Part shown: piece by piece, positions 27,387 to 34,882 of the stretch | Layout of the letters: every line of letters begins with the position of its first letter | Numbering within the stretch: the first letter of the stretch is position 1 | From: CAADGY01 sp900696665 | GTDB taxonomy: Bacteria; Acidobacteriota; Terriglobia; Bryobacterales; Bryobacteraceae | Assembly (NCBI GenBank): GCA_035063885.1 | Contig: JAPSFM010000003.1 | Span: 1 to 64,000 of the forward strand | DNA length: 64,000 bases | Reading direction: 5' to 3' | Position numbers and translations under genes: made by a program | Notes under the pieces: model-generated | Told to the model about the DNA's origin: nothing | Seen by the model: the letters and a program-made list of their open reading frames with translations, nothing else | Databases searched by the model: none

Positions 27387-28614
27387 CGCTTCCTCCGTTC
27401 GCCTTGTCCTGGCCTCCAGATGCCGCGGGATTGCCGCTTGCGCCGAAAGGAACCGCCCGAACCCGGGCGCCCGGGCGCACCTTCTGAAACCCCTCGACAA
27501 TCAGCCGGTCACCGGCGACCAGCCCGCTGGTGACCAGCCATTTGTCACCGATGGCACGGTCAAGTTCGAGAATCCGTTCCTCGACCTTTTCGTCCTGCCC
27601 CACAACCCAGGCAACGGGAATACCCCTGGTGTTGCGAGTGACGCCCTGCTGAGGGACGAAAAGAGCCTGTTCGTTTACCCCCTCCTGTACAACCGCGCGC
27701 ACAAACATGCCCGGTAGAAGGACCTGTTGTGGATTGGGAAAAACCAGCCGCAGCGTGACCGAGCCGGTGGCTGGATCTACGGTGACATCCCGGAATTGCA
27801 GGGTGCCCTCCAGAGGATAGGGCGTCTTGTCTTCCAGGAACAGCTTCACTTTGTTTTGAACCGTTCCATTGCGTTTGAGCCGTCCGCTTTCCAATCGCCG
27901 CCGCAAGCGCAGCAGCTCCGCATTGGCTTGCACGACATCTACGTAGATGGGGTCCAACTGCTGTATGACTGCCAGCGGGGTTGCCTGATAAGCTGTAGCC
28001 AGCGCGCCGGCCGTGACATTCGATATGCCGATGCGTCCTGAGATGGGCGCCTTGATGGGAGTAAAGGAGAGATTGATGCGTGCGCTCTCCACGGCTGCCC
28101 GATTGATCTCGACAGAGGCCTTGCGCGCCGCCAGACTGGCCTCGGCCGTTCTCAAGGCCGCGCTGGCGTCGTCGTAATCCTGCTGCGAGACCGCGTGAAT
28201 GGCCACCAGTTCTCTTAAACGCTGCGCGCGGGAACGTATGGCCGGCAGGTTTGCCTCGGCCGTAACAAGATCCGCTTCGGCCGTGATGAGTGCGGCCTTG
28301 GCTTGATCGTACGCAGCTTGATAGGGCGCGGGATCGATCTGATAAAGCAGATCACCGGCCTTGACATTGGAGCCTTCCCGAAAAAGGCGGCTTTGGATAA
28401 GGCCATTTACCTGGGGACGCACTTCAGCAACAAGATAGGCGGAGGTCCTCCCGGGTAATTCAGTGGTCAACACCGTTCGTTCGGGCCGGATCGTAACGAT
28501 TGCCACTTCGGCAGGGCCGGTCTGGGCGGGTACGGCGCTTGCCTTGGGCTTACAACTCGAGAAGACCAGGACCGAGAGAAGGAGGCTGGTTACAACAGGA
28601 TGCTCATTTCGCAT
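27379..28614 (-). CDS. RND efflux periplasmic adaptor (AcrA-like lipoprotein)
   Basis: Membrane fusion protein (411 aa) linking inner-membrane pump and outer-membrane channel. A lipoprotein signal ends in VFSSC (Cys at about residue 21). The biotinyl-lipoyl halves (VAEVRPQVNGLIQSRLF and APISGRIGISNVTAGALA) flank a long coiled-coil hairpin (about residues 95-185), then a beta-barrel and membrane-proximal domain. First gene of the efflux operon. A candidate sigma-54 promoter and repeated CTTCGG sites lie directly upstream, between it and the activator gene. Confidence 0.92.
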   Translation of the reverse strand: MRNEHPVVTSLLLSVLVFSSCKPKASAVPAQTGPAEVAIVTIRPERTVLTTELPGRTSAYLVAEVRPQVNGLIQSRLFREGSNVKAGDLLYQIDPAPYQAAYDQAKAALITAEADLVTAEANLPAIRSRAQRLRELVAIHAVSQQDYDDASAALRTAEASLAARKASVEINRAAVESARINLSFTPIKAPISGRIGISNVTAGALATAYQATPLAVIQQLDPIYVDVVQANAELLRLRRRLESGRLKRNGTVQNKVKLFLEDKTPYPLEGTLQFRDVTVDPATGSVTLRLVFPNPQQVLLPGMFVRAVVQEGVNEQALFVPQQGVTRNTRGIPVAWVVGQDEKVEERILELDRAIGDKWLVTSGLVAGDRLIVEGFQKVRPGARVRAVPFGASGNPAASGGQDKANGGSGV

Positions 28615-28638
28615 TTTTGTCTCGAAGACCTTCGGAAA

Positions 28639-28654
28639 CGCATGCCAACCGCCA
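28639..28654 (-). promoter_or_regulatory. Candidate sigma-54 (-24/-12) promoter of the efflux operon
   Basis: On the minus strand TGGCGGT-TGGC-ATGCG keeps the GG and GC doublets at the exact sigma-54 distance (TGGC at -24, TGC at -12). Transcription would start near 28628, 14 bp before the adaptor start. The neighbouring sigma-54 activator makes this plausible; the -24 and -12 blocks each deviate from consensus at outer positions. Confidence 0.5.
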
Positions 28655-28691
28655 AGAGAGCAAACGCAGATAAAAAGACTTACGAGTATAC

Positions 28692-28741
28692 TGCCGAAGA
28701 TCGCTTCGTCAGCTTCGGCATTTGCCAGTCAATTGCCGAAG
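28692..28741. promoter_or_regulatory. Candidate enhancer sites for the adjacent sigma-54 activator
   Basis: TGCCGAAG (28692-28699) and CTTCGGCA (28713-28720) form a perfect inverted repeat with 13 bp between the arms; a third site, GTCAATTGCCGAAG, occupies 28728-28741. They lie about 64-113 bp upstream of the predicted transcription start, the normal range for enhancer-binding proteins. A fourth related palindrome, CGAAG-AC-CTTCG, is at 28623-28634. Confidence 0.5.
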
Positions 28742-30844
28742 TCAGCGGTACTGGCGCTCAATGCCGAGTTTCTTCATTCGTGATTGCAGAGTGGTTCGCC
28801 GGAATCCAAGACGTGCTGCGGCCCCGTTCGGTCCTGATACTTTGCCATGTGATTCGTGCAAAGCCCGGAGGATCCGTTCCCGCTCGACAGATTCTTCGAG
28901 CCGGGGCGTTCTGGCGGCAAGAGAGGATGGTTTCGCAATCGCCGGAATCGCGATCTGAAGCACGCGGCCAGGACTAAGGATGACGGACCTCTCGATCACA
29001 TTCTGCAATTCGCGGATGTTGCCCGGCCATTCATAGTTGGTCAAGGCTTCGATGGCGGCGGAGGGAACCGATTCAATCGGACGGCTCATGCGCTTCGCGT
29101 ACTTCTGTGTGAAGTAGCGAATCAGCAGAGGAATGTCTTCCTTTCGCTCCCGCAGAGGAGGAACCATCAAAGGAAAGACATGCAGCCGGTAGTAGAGATC
29201 GCTGCGGAACTTGCCTTCGTCCACCATTTGTTTAAGACTGCGGTTCGTAGCAGCGATGAAACGGACATCCACCCGGATGGTCCGGTTGCCGCCCAGACGC
29301 TCCAGCTCCTGTTCCTGGATGGCGCGTAACAGCTTGGATTGTAGTTCCAGCGGGATCTCTCCGACTTCATCCAGGAATAGCGTCCCTTGATGTGCTAGCT
29401 CAAACCGGCCGATCTTTTGTGCGAACGCCCCCGTGAATGATCCCTTCTCGTGGCCGAATAATTCGCTTTCCAGTAACGTTGCGGGAATGGCCGCACAATT
29501 CACCTTAATGAAGGAGCGCTGGCTCCGGCCGCTCAAGTCGTGCAAAGCGCGAGCCACGAGTTCCTTGCCGGTCCCTGTTTCGCCCTCGATGAGCACCGTG
29601 GCGTCCGTCGGGGCTACGACCTGAATAGCGCTCAATACGGCCTGGAACGCCGGGCTTTCTCCGATCATGTGGCCCAGGTTCTGATCGCTGCGGATCTCAT
29701 CTTCTAGGTACAACTTTTCGGTGGCCAGTTTGTCCTTAATCTGCAAAAGCTCACGGTAGGCGAGCGAATTTTCTGTGGCAATGGCAATCTGGCGTGCCAC
29801 CTGAACCAGTAGGTCGACTTCGTCGTTCGTAAACGGCTCTCCACTTTTGCGAGCCAGGCTGAGCACGCCGGAGATCCCGTTTATGCCGGTAAACGGGATC
29901 GCACAGCCCGAACGGAAGCCCATTTTGAAATACTTGCGGTAGCGCGGAGACTGAAAACGCTCAAAATCGGGTTCGGTTATCACCACTGGTTTCCCGGTGG
30001 CCAATGCCTCGCCCTCAGGGAGTCCTTCCGGATCGCCCGATGTTTCCTCAATCTCGACTTGAATACCGCCGGGTGAATGCAGCCCGCTGAGGTGGATTCT
30101 TCCCGTGTCCTTGTCTCGTAACCCCACGACTGCCAAATCGTGCGCAACGACGCGGCTGATCTGTTCGGAAACAGCCGAGAAGAGTTCTTCCAGCGGGAGC
30201 TTGGAAACCAGGGCATTGGTGATCTCGAACAATACCCGTATCCGGTCGCGCTCGTGCAAGAGTGCGTGCCGCGTCAGATAGCCCTCGACGGAAACCGCGA
30301 CTTCTGAGGCAACCCGCTGTAGAAATGCCACCGCGCCTTCGTCGGGCTGAAAGGGGTCGGTAAATCCGAATCCCAGTATCCCGAGCCGGCGGTCGCCGTT
30401 TGACAGAGGGACCAGAATAATCGCCTGAATGCCCGCTTGCAGCGCTTCGTCCACTACATCACGATGTTGTGTCTCTTTGTAGAGCGGCGATAACACCAAC
30501 GGCCTCTGATCGCGCCAGACCAGTGCGCCGAAATGATCGCCATCCGCGGGAAGGACGATCTCCCTATTGTTCTTGTAGGGCCGGCTGGTGCTGATCGCAT
30601 GCAAACGAAGCTGATCGCGCACAGGATCGTGGAGAACCAGCGCTAGAAAATCGAACGAAACGACGTGTCGTAGCGAGCCTGCCAGTGAGTTGCAGAGAGT
30701 CTCCAGATCGGTGTGCCCTGCGATCGATTGCGAAAGATCGAAGAGCGCTTTATAGATCTTCGAATCCGGGATTCCCATATCCAGGATGCTACCAAGGGCC
30801 GCCGGCTTCGGCAATTGACGTTGGCAGATGTCGATTGTCGGCAT
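28742..30844 (-). CDS. Sigma-54-dependent transcriptional activator with two GAF domains
   Basis: Enhancer-binding protein of 700 aa with FhlA-like architecture: GAF domains at about 35-195 and 205-365 for signal sensing, AAA+ ATPase at about 390-625 and a Fis-type helix-turn-helix at 655-700. Walker A (GETGTGKE, 421-428), the sigma-54 contact loop in the GSFTGA variant (468-473), Walker B (LFLDEVGE, 489-496) and the arginine-finger region (PPLRER) are all intact, so it should be active. The ATG at 30844 has AAGGA at good spacing; a later ATG (30778) does not. It almost certainly controls the efflux operon that begins 128 bp downstream on the same strand; the inducing ligand is unknown. Confidence 0.92.
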   Translation of the reverse strand: MPTIDICQRQLPKPAALGSILDMGIPDSKIYKALFDLSQSIAGHTDLETLCNSLAGSLRHVVSFDFLALVLHDPVRDQLRLHAISTSRPYKNNREIVLPADGDHFGALVWRDQRPLVLSPLYKETQHRDVVDEALQAGIQAIILVPLSNGDRRLGILGFGFTDPFQPDEGAVAFLQRVASEVAVSVEGYLTRHALLHERDRIRVLFEITNALVSKLPLEELFSAVSEQISRVVAHDLAVVGLRDKDTGRIHLSGLHSPGGIQVEIEETSGDPEGLPEGEALATGKPVVITEPDFERFQSPRYRKYFKMGFRSGCAIPFTGINGISGVLSLARKSGEPFTNDEVDLLVQVARQIAIATENSLAYRELLQIKDKLATEKLYLEDEIRSDQNLGHMIGESPAFQAVLSAIQVVAPTDATVLIEGETGTGKELVARALHDLSGRSQRSFIKVNCAAIPATLLESELFGHEKGSFTGAFAQKIGRFELAHQGTLFLDEVGEIPLELQSKLLRAIQEQELERLGGNRTIRVDVRFIAATNRSLKQMVDEGKFRSDLYYRLHVFPLMVPPLRERKEDIPLLIRYFTQKYAKRMSRPIESVPSAAIEALTNYEWPGNIRELQNVIERSVILSPGRVLQIAIPAIAKPSSLAARTPRLEESVERERILRALHESHGKVSGPNGAAARLGFRRTTLQSRMKKLGIERQYR
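30806..30819 (-). promoter_or_regulatory. Second copy of the 14-bp GTCAATTGCCGAAG site
   Basis: The 14-bp sequence found in the efflux promoter region (28728-28741) recurs exactly, on the opposite strand, inside the first 13 codons of the activator gene. This could be an autoregulatory site. Confidence 0.35.
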
Positions 30845-31190
30845 GATATTCCTTTAGATCTGCCCATTCCGCGTCGGAATAACCGAAGGGAGCAATTGAA
30901 GTTCCAAGGCAAGCCGGTTGCTCTCTTCCCGCGCGAGTTCACCGATCATCGACAAAACGAACGCGTCTTGCTGAGGCGGTTAAAGAGATGGGAATCTCCG
31001 TATCGCTGAAATTGCGATCGCGCGATGAAGGAAAATTTCGTTCCGGATGCGGATGTGGCGGGAGCAGGGAGCGTCATCTGCTGGTGTGGTGGTTGTGATC
31101 AGATACACTTTGACGCCGGTCTGGGTTAGTCTCATTGAATATGCGCAACCCCACGGATTGGGTTGTGCGTCTATGAGGCGGGGAGGAAGA
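30845..31190. other. Divergent intergenic region with leader hairpin
   Basis: This 346-bp region separates the activator gene from the OB-fold lipoprotein. Apart from the hairpin at 31141-31170 and a possible degenerate CCGAAG/CAATTGAA site at 30884-30900 I see no gene. A TTGACG at about 31109 could be a -35 box, but no good -10 follows at normal spacing. Confidence 0.5.
31141..31170 (+). promoter_or_regulatory. Stem-loop in the leader of the OB-fold lipoprotein gene
   Basis: Bases 31141-31151 can pair with 31160-31170 over 11 bp (two G-U pairs) around an 8-nt loop. The hairpin ends about 10 bp before the GGGGAGGA ribosome site of the gene starting at 31191 and could affect translation or transcript stability. 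There is no T-run, so it is not a terminator. Confidence 0.4.
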
Positions 31191-31529
31191 ATGAAACAGT
31201 CGTTGCTCGCGAGTCTTACAGTGGCTTCCGTTCTGATGCTTGCTTCATGCGGGTCCATCAAGATCGGCAGGATATTGGATAATCCCACTCGATACCAGGA
31301 TAGATCGGTCAGTATCGAGGGCACCGTCACGAATTCTTTTGGTGCGTTTGTCGCCGGAGGTTACCAGGTGCAGGACGACACCGGACAGATTCTCGTGCTG
31401 GCCAGCGGCTCCGTTCCGCGTAAAGGAGTCAGGGTGAAGGTCGACGGGCGGGTGCAGAGCGGTGTTACGTTTATGGGCCGGTCTTATGGAACCACGATTC
31501 GCGAGCGCGATCATAAAGTGAAGTACTGA
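31191..31529 (+). CDS. Small OB-fold-like lipoprotein
   Basis: A 112-residue protein with a lipoprotein signal; the Cys of MLASCGS (about residue 20) would carry the lipid. The rest (PTRYQDRSVSIEGTVTNSF, YQVQDDTGQILVLASGS, GVRVKVDGRVQ) has the strand pattern of a bacterial OB-fold as seen in small periplasmic stress and RNA/oligo-binding-like proteins. The ligand is unknown. The ATG at 31191 follows GGGGAGGA; the frame continues upstream but without an export signal. It stands alone, with a hairpin in its leader and a terminator just after it. Confidence 0.75.
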   Translation: MKQSLLASLTVASVLMLASCGSIKIGRILDNPTRYQDRSVSIEGTVTNSFGAFVAGGYQVQDDTGQILVLASGSVPRKGVRVKVDGRVQSGVTFMGRSYGTTIRERDHKVKY

Positions 31530-31541
31530 AAAAATCCAGCC

Positions 31542-31567
31542 GGGCCGCTTTCTTCTCACAGCGGCCC
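31542..31567. terminator. Bidirectional intrinsic terminator
   Basis: GGGCCGCT (31542-31549) pairs perfectly with AGCGGCCC (31560-31567). Reading leftward, a run of six T follows within eight bases of the stem; reading rightward a TTTT follows after seven. It lies between the converging lipoprotein and DNA-binding protein genes. Confidence 0.7.
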
Positions 31568-31612
31568 AGCCACGATTTTCCGCGGCCGGGCCGTGCGCAA
31601 AGATGTGCGATG

Positions 31613-31978
31613 TCAGGCCACAGTCGCCATAAAGGTGGGCAGATAGGACGGGATCCGGCTCGGCTCCCGGTACCGTTGAAACCTGTAACCTACACCGAAG
31701 ATCGTCTCGATGTATTGGTCTCCATATCGGCTGAGTTTCTTTCGCAACCTGCGGATGTGCACGTCCAGGGTGCGCGTACGAATCTCACGGCTATAGCCCC
31801 AGACCCTCATCAGAAGTACATCTCTGGGAACGATTTCGCACGCGTTGGCGACCAAAAGCGCGAGCAGTTCGAACTCTTTTCTGGTGAGGACCAGCGCCGC
31901 GGAATCCAGTGTGACAAGGTTTCTCTGGAAGTCCACTTCAAGGTGCTCATCCCGGTAAAGCGAGTTGTGTTGAACCAT
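31613..31978 (-). CDS. Stand-alone OmpR/PhoB-type winged-helix DNA-binding protein
   Basis: A 121-residue protein consisting only of an OmpR-type winged helix: LTRKEFELLALLVANACEIVPRDVLLMRVWGY is the front of the domain, TRTLDVHIRRLRKKL the recognition helix and IETIFGVGYRF the wing. The phosphoreceiver domain normally present before it is absent, and no upstream frame encodes one; no sensor kinase is nearby. It may therefore act independently of phosphorylation. ATG at 31978 is chosen for its spacing to GGGAG; a GTG one codon earlier is possible. Its target is unknown. Confidence 0.85.
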   Translation of the reverse strand: MVQHNSLYRDEHLEVDFQRNLVTLDSAALVLTRKEFELLALLVANACEIVPRDVLLMRVWGYSREIRTRTLDVHIRRLRKKLSRYGDQYIETIFGVGYRFQRYREPSRIPSYLPTFMATVA

Positions 31979-32105
31979 CACTTTGCTCCCTACTGTGATG
32001 CTAGGGTGCGGTCCGTGGAAGGTCGTCGTTAACTTGTAAAAGAAATGTAAAACCGGCTGGGTGGACTTGCATATTGCCCACTGGCTGAGTTTGACGGCGG
32101 GTGCA

Positions 32106-32501
32106 TCAATCGATCACATAGGGGCCACCGCCGGAGACCATCAGTTCACGTCCGGCGCCATCTTGCGAATTGATCCGGCATCGTACCGCCCGGGCCGGAT
32201 CTCTGAGCTGTCCATGGAATTCGGCTTCCTCTCCGGGGTCGAGGATCGCCGGTTCAATTTCGGCGCGCTGGGTTGTGACCACCTTGTTCTCCGGAGCCAG
32301 AAAATCCAGCAGAACCACAACATTCTCGAGGGTTTTCAAACCACTGTTCCGGATGCGAAAATCCACAAGGATCCTCCCCTCCGTCCTTCGGGCGATCAAC
32401 TCGATAACTTCGAGATCCGGCGGATTCTCCGGCTTGCGCTTGCCATCGGCCGCATACAACAATGTGGCAAGCATCAGGCAGCTTATTAGGAGACGCCCCA
32501 T
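32106..32501 (-). CDS. Small secreted protein with a beta-sandwich (FxLYD-like) domain
   Basis: A 131-residue protein with a signal peptide (to about LLYAADG). The mature part reads LEVIELIARRTEGRILVDFRIRNSGLKT and ends in a strand-rich region, the pattern of small beta-sandwich domains such as FxLYD, that often mediate binding outside the cell. I do not recognise a specific family or function. It is divergent from the asparaginase-type gene 55 bp away and follows the DNA-binding protein gene. Confidence 0.65.
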   Translation of the reverse strand: MGRLLISCLMLATLLYAADGKRKPENPPDLEVIELIARRTEGRILVDFRIRNSGLKTLENVVVLLDFLAPENKVVTTQRAEIEPAILDPGEEAEFHGQLRDPARAVRCRINSQDGAGRELMVSGGGPYVID

Positions 32502-32556
32502 GATGAAAATAGTTTAGCTGAAGTGGCGCGTCTTGGCATGTGAGGAGGAAATTTTT

Positions 32557-33627
32557 ATGTTCAGCAGGCGTGAGTGGCTGCTCAGTTCGGCGGCATTTTC
32601 CGGAGCGGCGGGCTATCAGGCGGGCGGCCGTGACATCGTCATCGCCAGCTCCAACGGCCTCAGCGCCTGTCAGCGAGCGATGGATATCCTGCGATCTGGG
32701 GGCGATACGTTGGAAGCCGTCGTTGAAGGGGTGACATTGGTCGAGCTCGATCCCGGCGACATGTCTGTCGGTTACGGCGGACTGCCCAACGAAGAGGGCG
32801 TTGTAGAACTGGATGCCTGCGTGATGCACGGACCCACGCGGCGCGCGGGCTCGGTAGCCTCACTACGAAACATCAAGACACCAGCCCGCGTTGCAAAACT
32901 GGTGATGGAACAGACCGACCACATCATGCTTGCGGGAGAAGGTGCGTTGCGGTTCGCGAAGGCCTACGGTTTCCAGGAAGAGAACCTGCTGACGGAGAGA
33001 GCCCGGCTTGCATGGCTGGTCTGGAAGAAATCGCTGCGCGACAACAGAGGCCATAACAATTGGGGGCCGGGACTGGATGCGCCGGACGGTAAGACATCCG
33101 CCTCGCTGCGGGACGCTTTCCCGGAGGTCGATGAGGCAACGTGGGCCTGGGCCAGCGAAGTGGCACGGCGTCCCCCTACCGGAACGATTAATTGCCTTGC
33201 CCTGAATTCGAAGGGCGAGATATCGGGTGTAACGACCACCAGCGGACTGGCGTGGAAAATTCCGGGACGGGTCGGTGATTCTCCGATTATCGGCGCCGGG
33301 CTCTACGTTGATCAGGATGTAGGAGCGGCCGGCTCCACGGGCCGGGGCGAAGAGAATATCCGGGTTGCCGGTGCGCACACCATTGTCGAGAACATGCGCC
33401 ACGGAATGGAGCCGCGCGAAGCTTGCATCGACGCGCTGAAGCGTGTGGCGCGCAACTACAACGGAAACCGCGAGAAACTTGCGAAGTTTGACTTAAGCTT
33501 TTACGCACTACGGAAAGACGGTCAGTACGGCGGCGCGTCGTTGTGGAGCGGGCGGAAGTTTGCCGTGAACACCGGTACAGGCAGCCGGCATGAGGATGCG
33601 GCTCATCTGTTGGAGCGAAAAAACTGA
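32557..33627 (+). CDS. Isoaspartyl peptidase/glycosylasparaginase-type Ntn hydrolase
   Basis: Threonine-type amidohydrolase of 356 aa that would hydrolyse asparagine-linked amide bonds (N4-glycosylasparagine or isoaspartyl peptides). ATG at 32557 follows GAGGAGGA and begins a Tat-like signal (SRREWLLSSAAFSG), indicating export of a folded enzyme. The nucleophile is likely T210, made N-terminal by self-cleavage of G209-T210 (PPTGTINCLAL). The following motifs TTSGLAWKIPGRVGDSPIIG and STGRGE line the active site in family members. The gene for an Nramp-type transporter converges on it with no gap: both stop codons share TGATCA at 33625-33630. Confidence 0.88.
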   Translation: MFSRREWLLSSAAFSGAAGYQAGGRDIVIASSNGLSACQRAMDILRSGGDTLEAVVEGVTLVELDPGDMSVGYGGLPNEEGVVELDACVMHGPTRRAGSVASLRNIKTPARVAKLVMEQTDHIMLAGEGALRFAKAYGFQEENLLTERARLAWLVWKKSLRDNRGHNNWGPGLDAPDGKTSASLRDAFPEVDEATWAWASEVARRPPTGTINCLALNSKGEISGVTTTSGLAWKIPGRVGDSPIIGAGLYVDQDVGAAGSTGRGEENIRVAGAHTIVENMRHGMEPREACIDALKRVARNYNGNREKLAKFDLSFYALRKDGQYGGASLWSGRKFAVNTGTGSRHEDAAHLLERKN

Positions 33628-34869
33628 TCAGCGGCCCAGGTCCCGGATCGAAATCCCCACTAACGCAAGCGTCAGTCCGATCATCACCGCCACGGCCGCC
33701 CAGGCGACCGCGTTATACAGTTTGGAGTTGGTCCATTCCCGCATCAGCCCGCGGCGGTTTACGAGAAGGATCATAAAAATCAGGACGAAGGGCAGCAGAA
33801 CGCCATTGATAACCTGCGAAAGCAGGATCATACCGATGAGAGGGAATCCCGGGATTAGAATCACGCCGGCGCCAATGACGATCAACAGTGTGTAGAACCA
33901 GTAGAAAACCGGAGCCTCGCGGAAACGCTTGTTGACGCCGGACTCAAATCCCAGGCCCTCGCATACGGTATAGGCGGTAGAAAGCGGCAGAATCGAGGCC
34001 GCGAAAAGAGAAGCATTCAACAGTCCTGCACAGAAGAGCAGGTAGGCATACTGCCCGAAGGGGCGAAGAGCCAGGGCCGCGTCTGCGGCCGTCTCGATAT
34101 CTCTGGGGCCGTTGGCCCAGATGGCCCCGGCGCAGGCCACGATGATGAAGAACGCAATCACCGTCATCACGATGCAGCCGACGATAACCTCGATCCTTGA
34201 TTCGGCGTACTCCTTCGCTGTGATCCCTTTCTCCACTACAGCCGCTTGCAGATAAAACTGCATCCACGGCGCGACGGAGGTGCCCACCATGGCGATCAGC
34301 ATCTGTATGTAGCCGGTCTCGAATGCGATTTCCGGCCGCACACTGGAAATCATCGCTTCTTCCCAATCGGGCTTCACCAGTACTCCGGAAACGATGTAGC
34401 AGACGTAGAGGGCGGTGGCGAAGAGGAAGATTTTCTCCACGCTTTGATAATTGCCTTTCACCACCAGCAGCCACACCGCCATCGCACCCAGCGGCACGGA
34501 GACGTACTTGGGTACTTGAAAAAGTTCGAGGGAACTGGCCACACCGGCGAAATTCGCCATGACATTCGTCACGTTTGCCAGGACAAGCGCCAACATGATC
34601 AGGAAGGTGGTCCTGAGGCCGAACTCTTCGCGGATGAGGTCGGACAAGCCTTTGCCGGTCACCGCGCCCATGCGGGAGCACATCTCCTGCGTTACGATCA
34701 ACAGGACCGTGATCGGTATCAGGGTCCACAACGGAAGATATCCGTATTTGGCGCCAGCCTGCGAATAGGTGTAGATGCCGCCGGCGTCGTTGTCGACCAC
34801 CGCGGTGATAAAGCCGGGACCAATAACCGAGAAAAAGACCGCGATGTGATAACGAAACCGTCTCAGCAT
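33628..34869 (-). CDS. Nramp-family transporter, magnesium-type (NRMT-like)
   Basis: Eleven-helix divalent metal transporter of 413 aa. The fold signature is clear (SVIGPGFITA, SQAGAKYGYLP), but the metal-site motifs differ from manganese/iron Nramps: the DPGN of helix 1 reads D28-A-G-G31 and the MPH of helix 6 reads A200-P-W. Loss of the soft Met ligand and of the Asn matches what I recall of Nramp-related magnesium transporters (NRMT), which carry fully hydrated magnesium. The upstream gene, 13 bp away, encodes an MgtE-type magnesium sensor with PRC and CBS domains, which supports magnesium as the substrate. Transport has not been measured; this is inference from residues and context. Confidence 0.88.
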   Translation of the reverse strand: MLRRFRYHIAVFFSVIGPGFITAVVDNDAGGIYTYSQAGAKYGYLPLWTLIPITVLLIVTQEMCSRMGAVTGKGLSDLIREEFGLRTTFLIMLALVLANVTNVMANFAGVASSLELFQVPKYVSVPLGAMAVWLLVVKGNYQSVEKIFLFATALYVCYIVSGVLVKPDWEEAMISSVRPEIAFETGYIQMLIAMVGTSVAPWMQFYLQAAVVEKGITAKEYAESRIEVIVGCIVMTVIAFFIIVACAGAIWANGPRDIETAADAALALRPFGQYAYLLFCAGLLNASLFAASILPLSTAYTVCEGLGFESGVNKRFREAPVFYWFYTLLIVIGAGVILIPGFPLIGMILLSQVINGVLLPFVLIFMILLVNRRGLMREWTNSKLYNAVAWAAVAVMIGLTLALVGISIRDLGR

Positions 34870-34882
34870 CGGCCCGGCTCGC

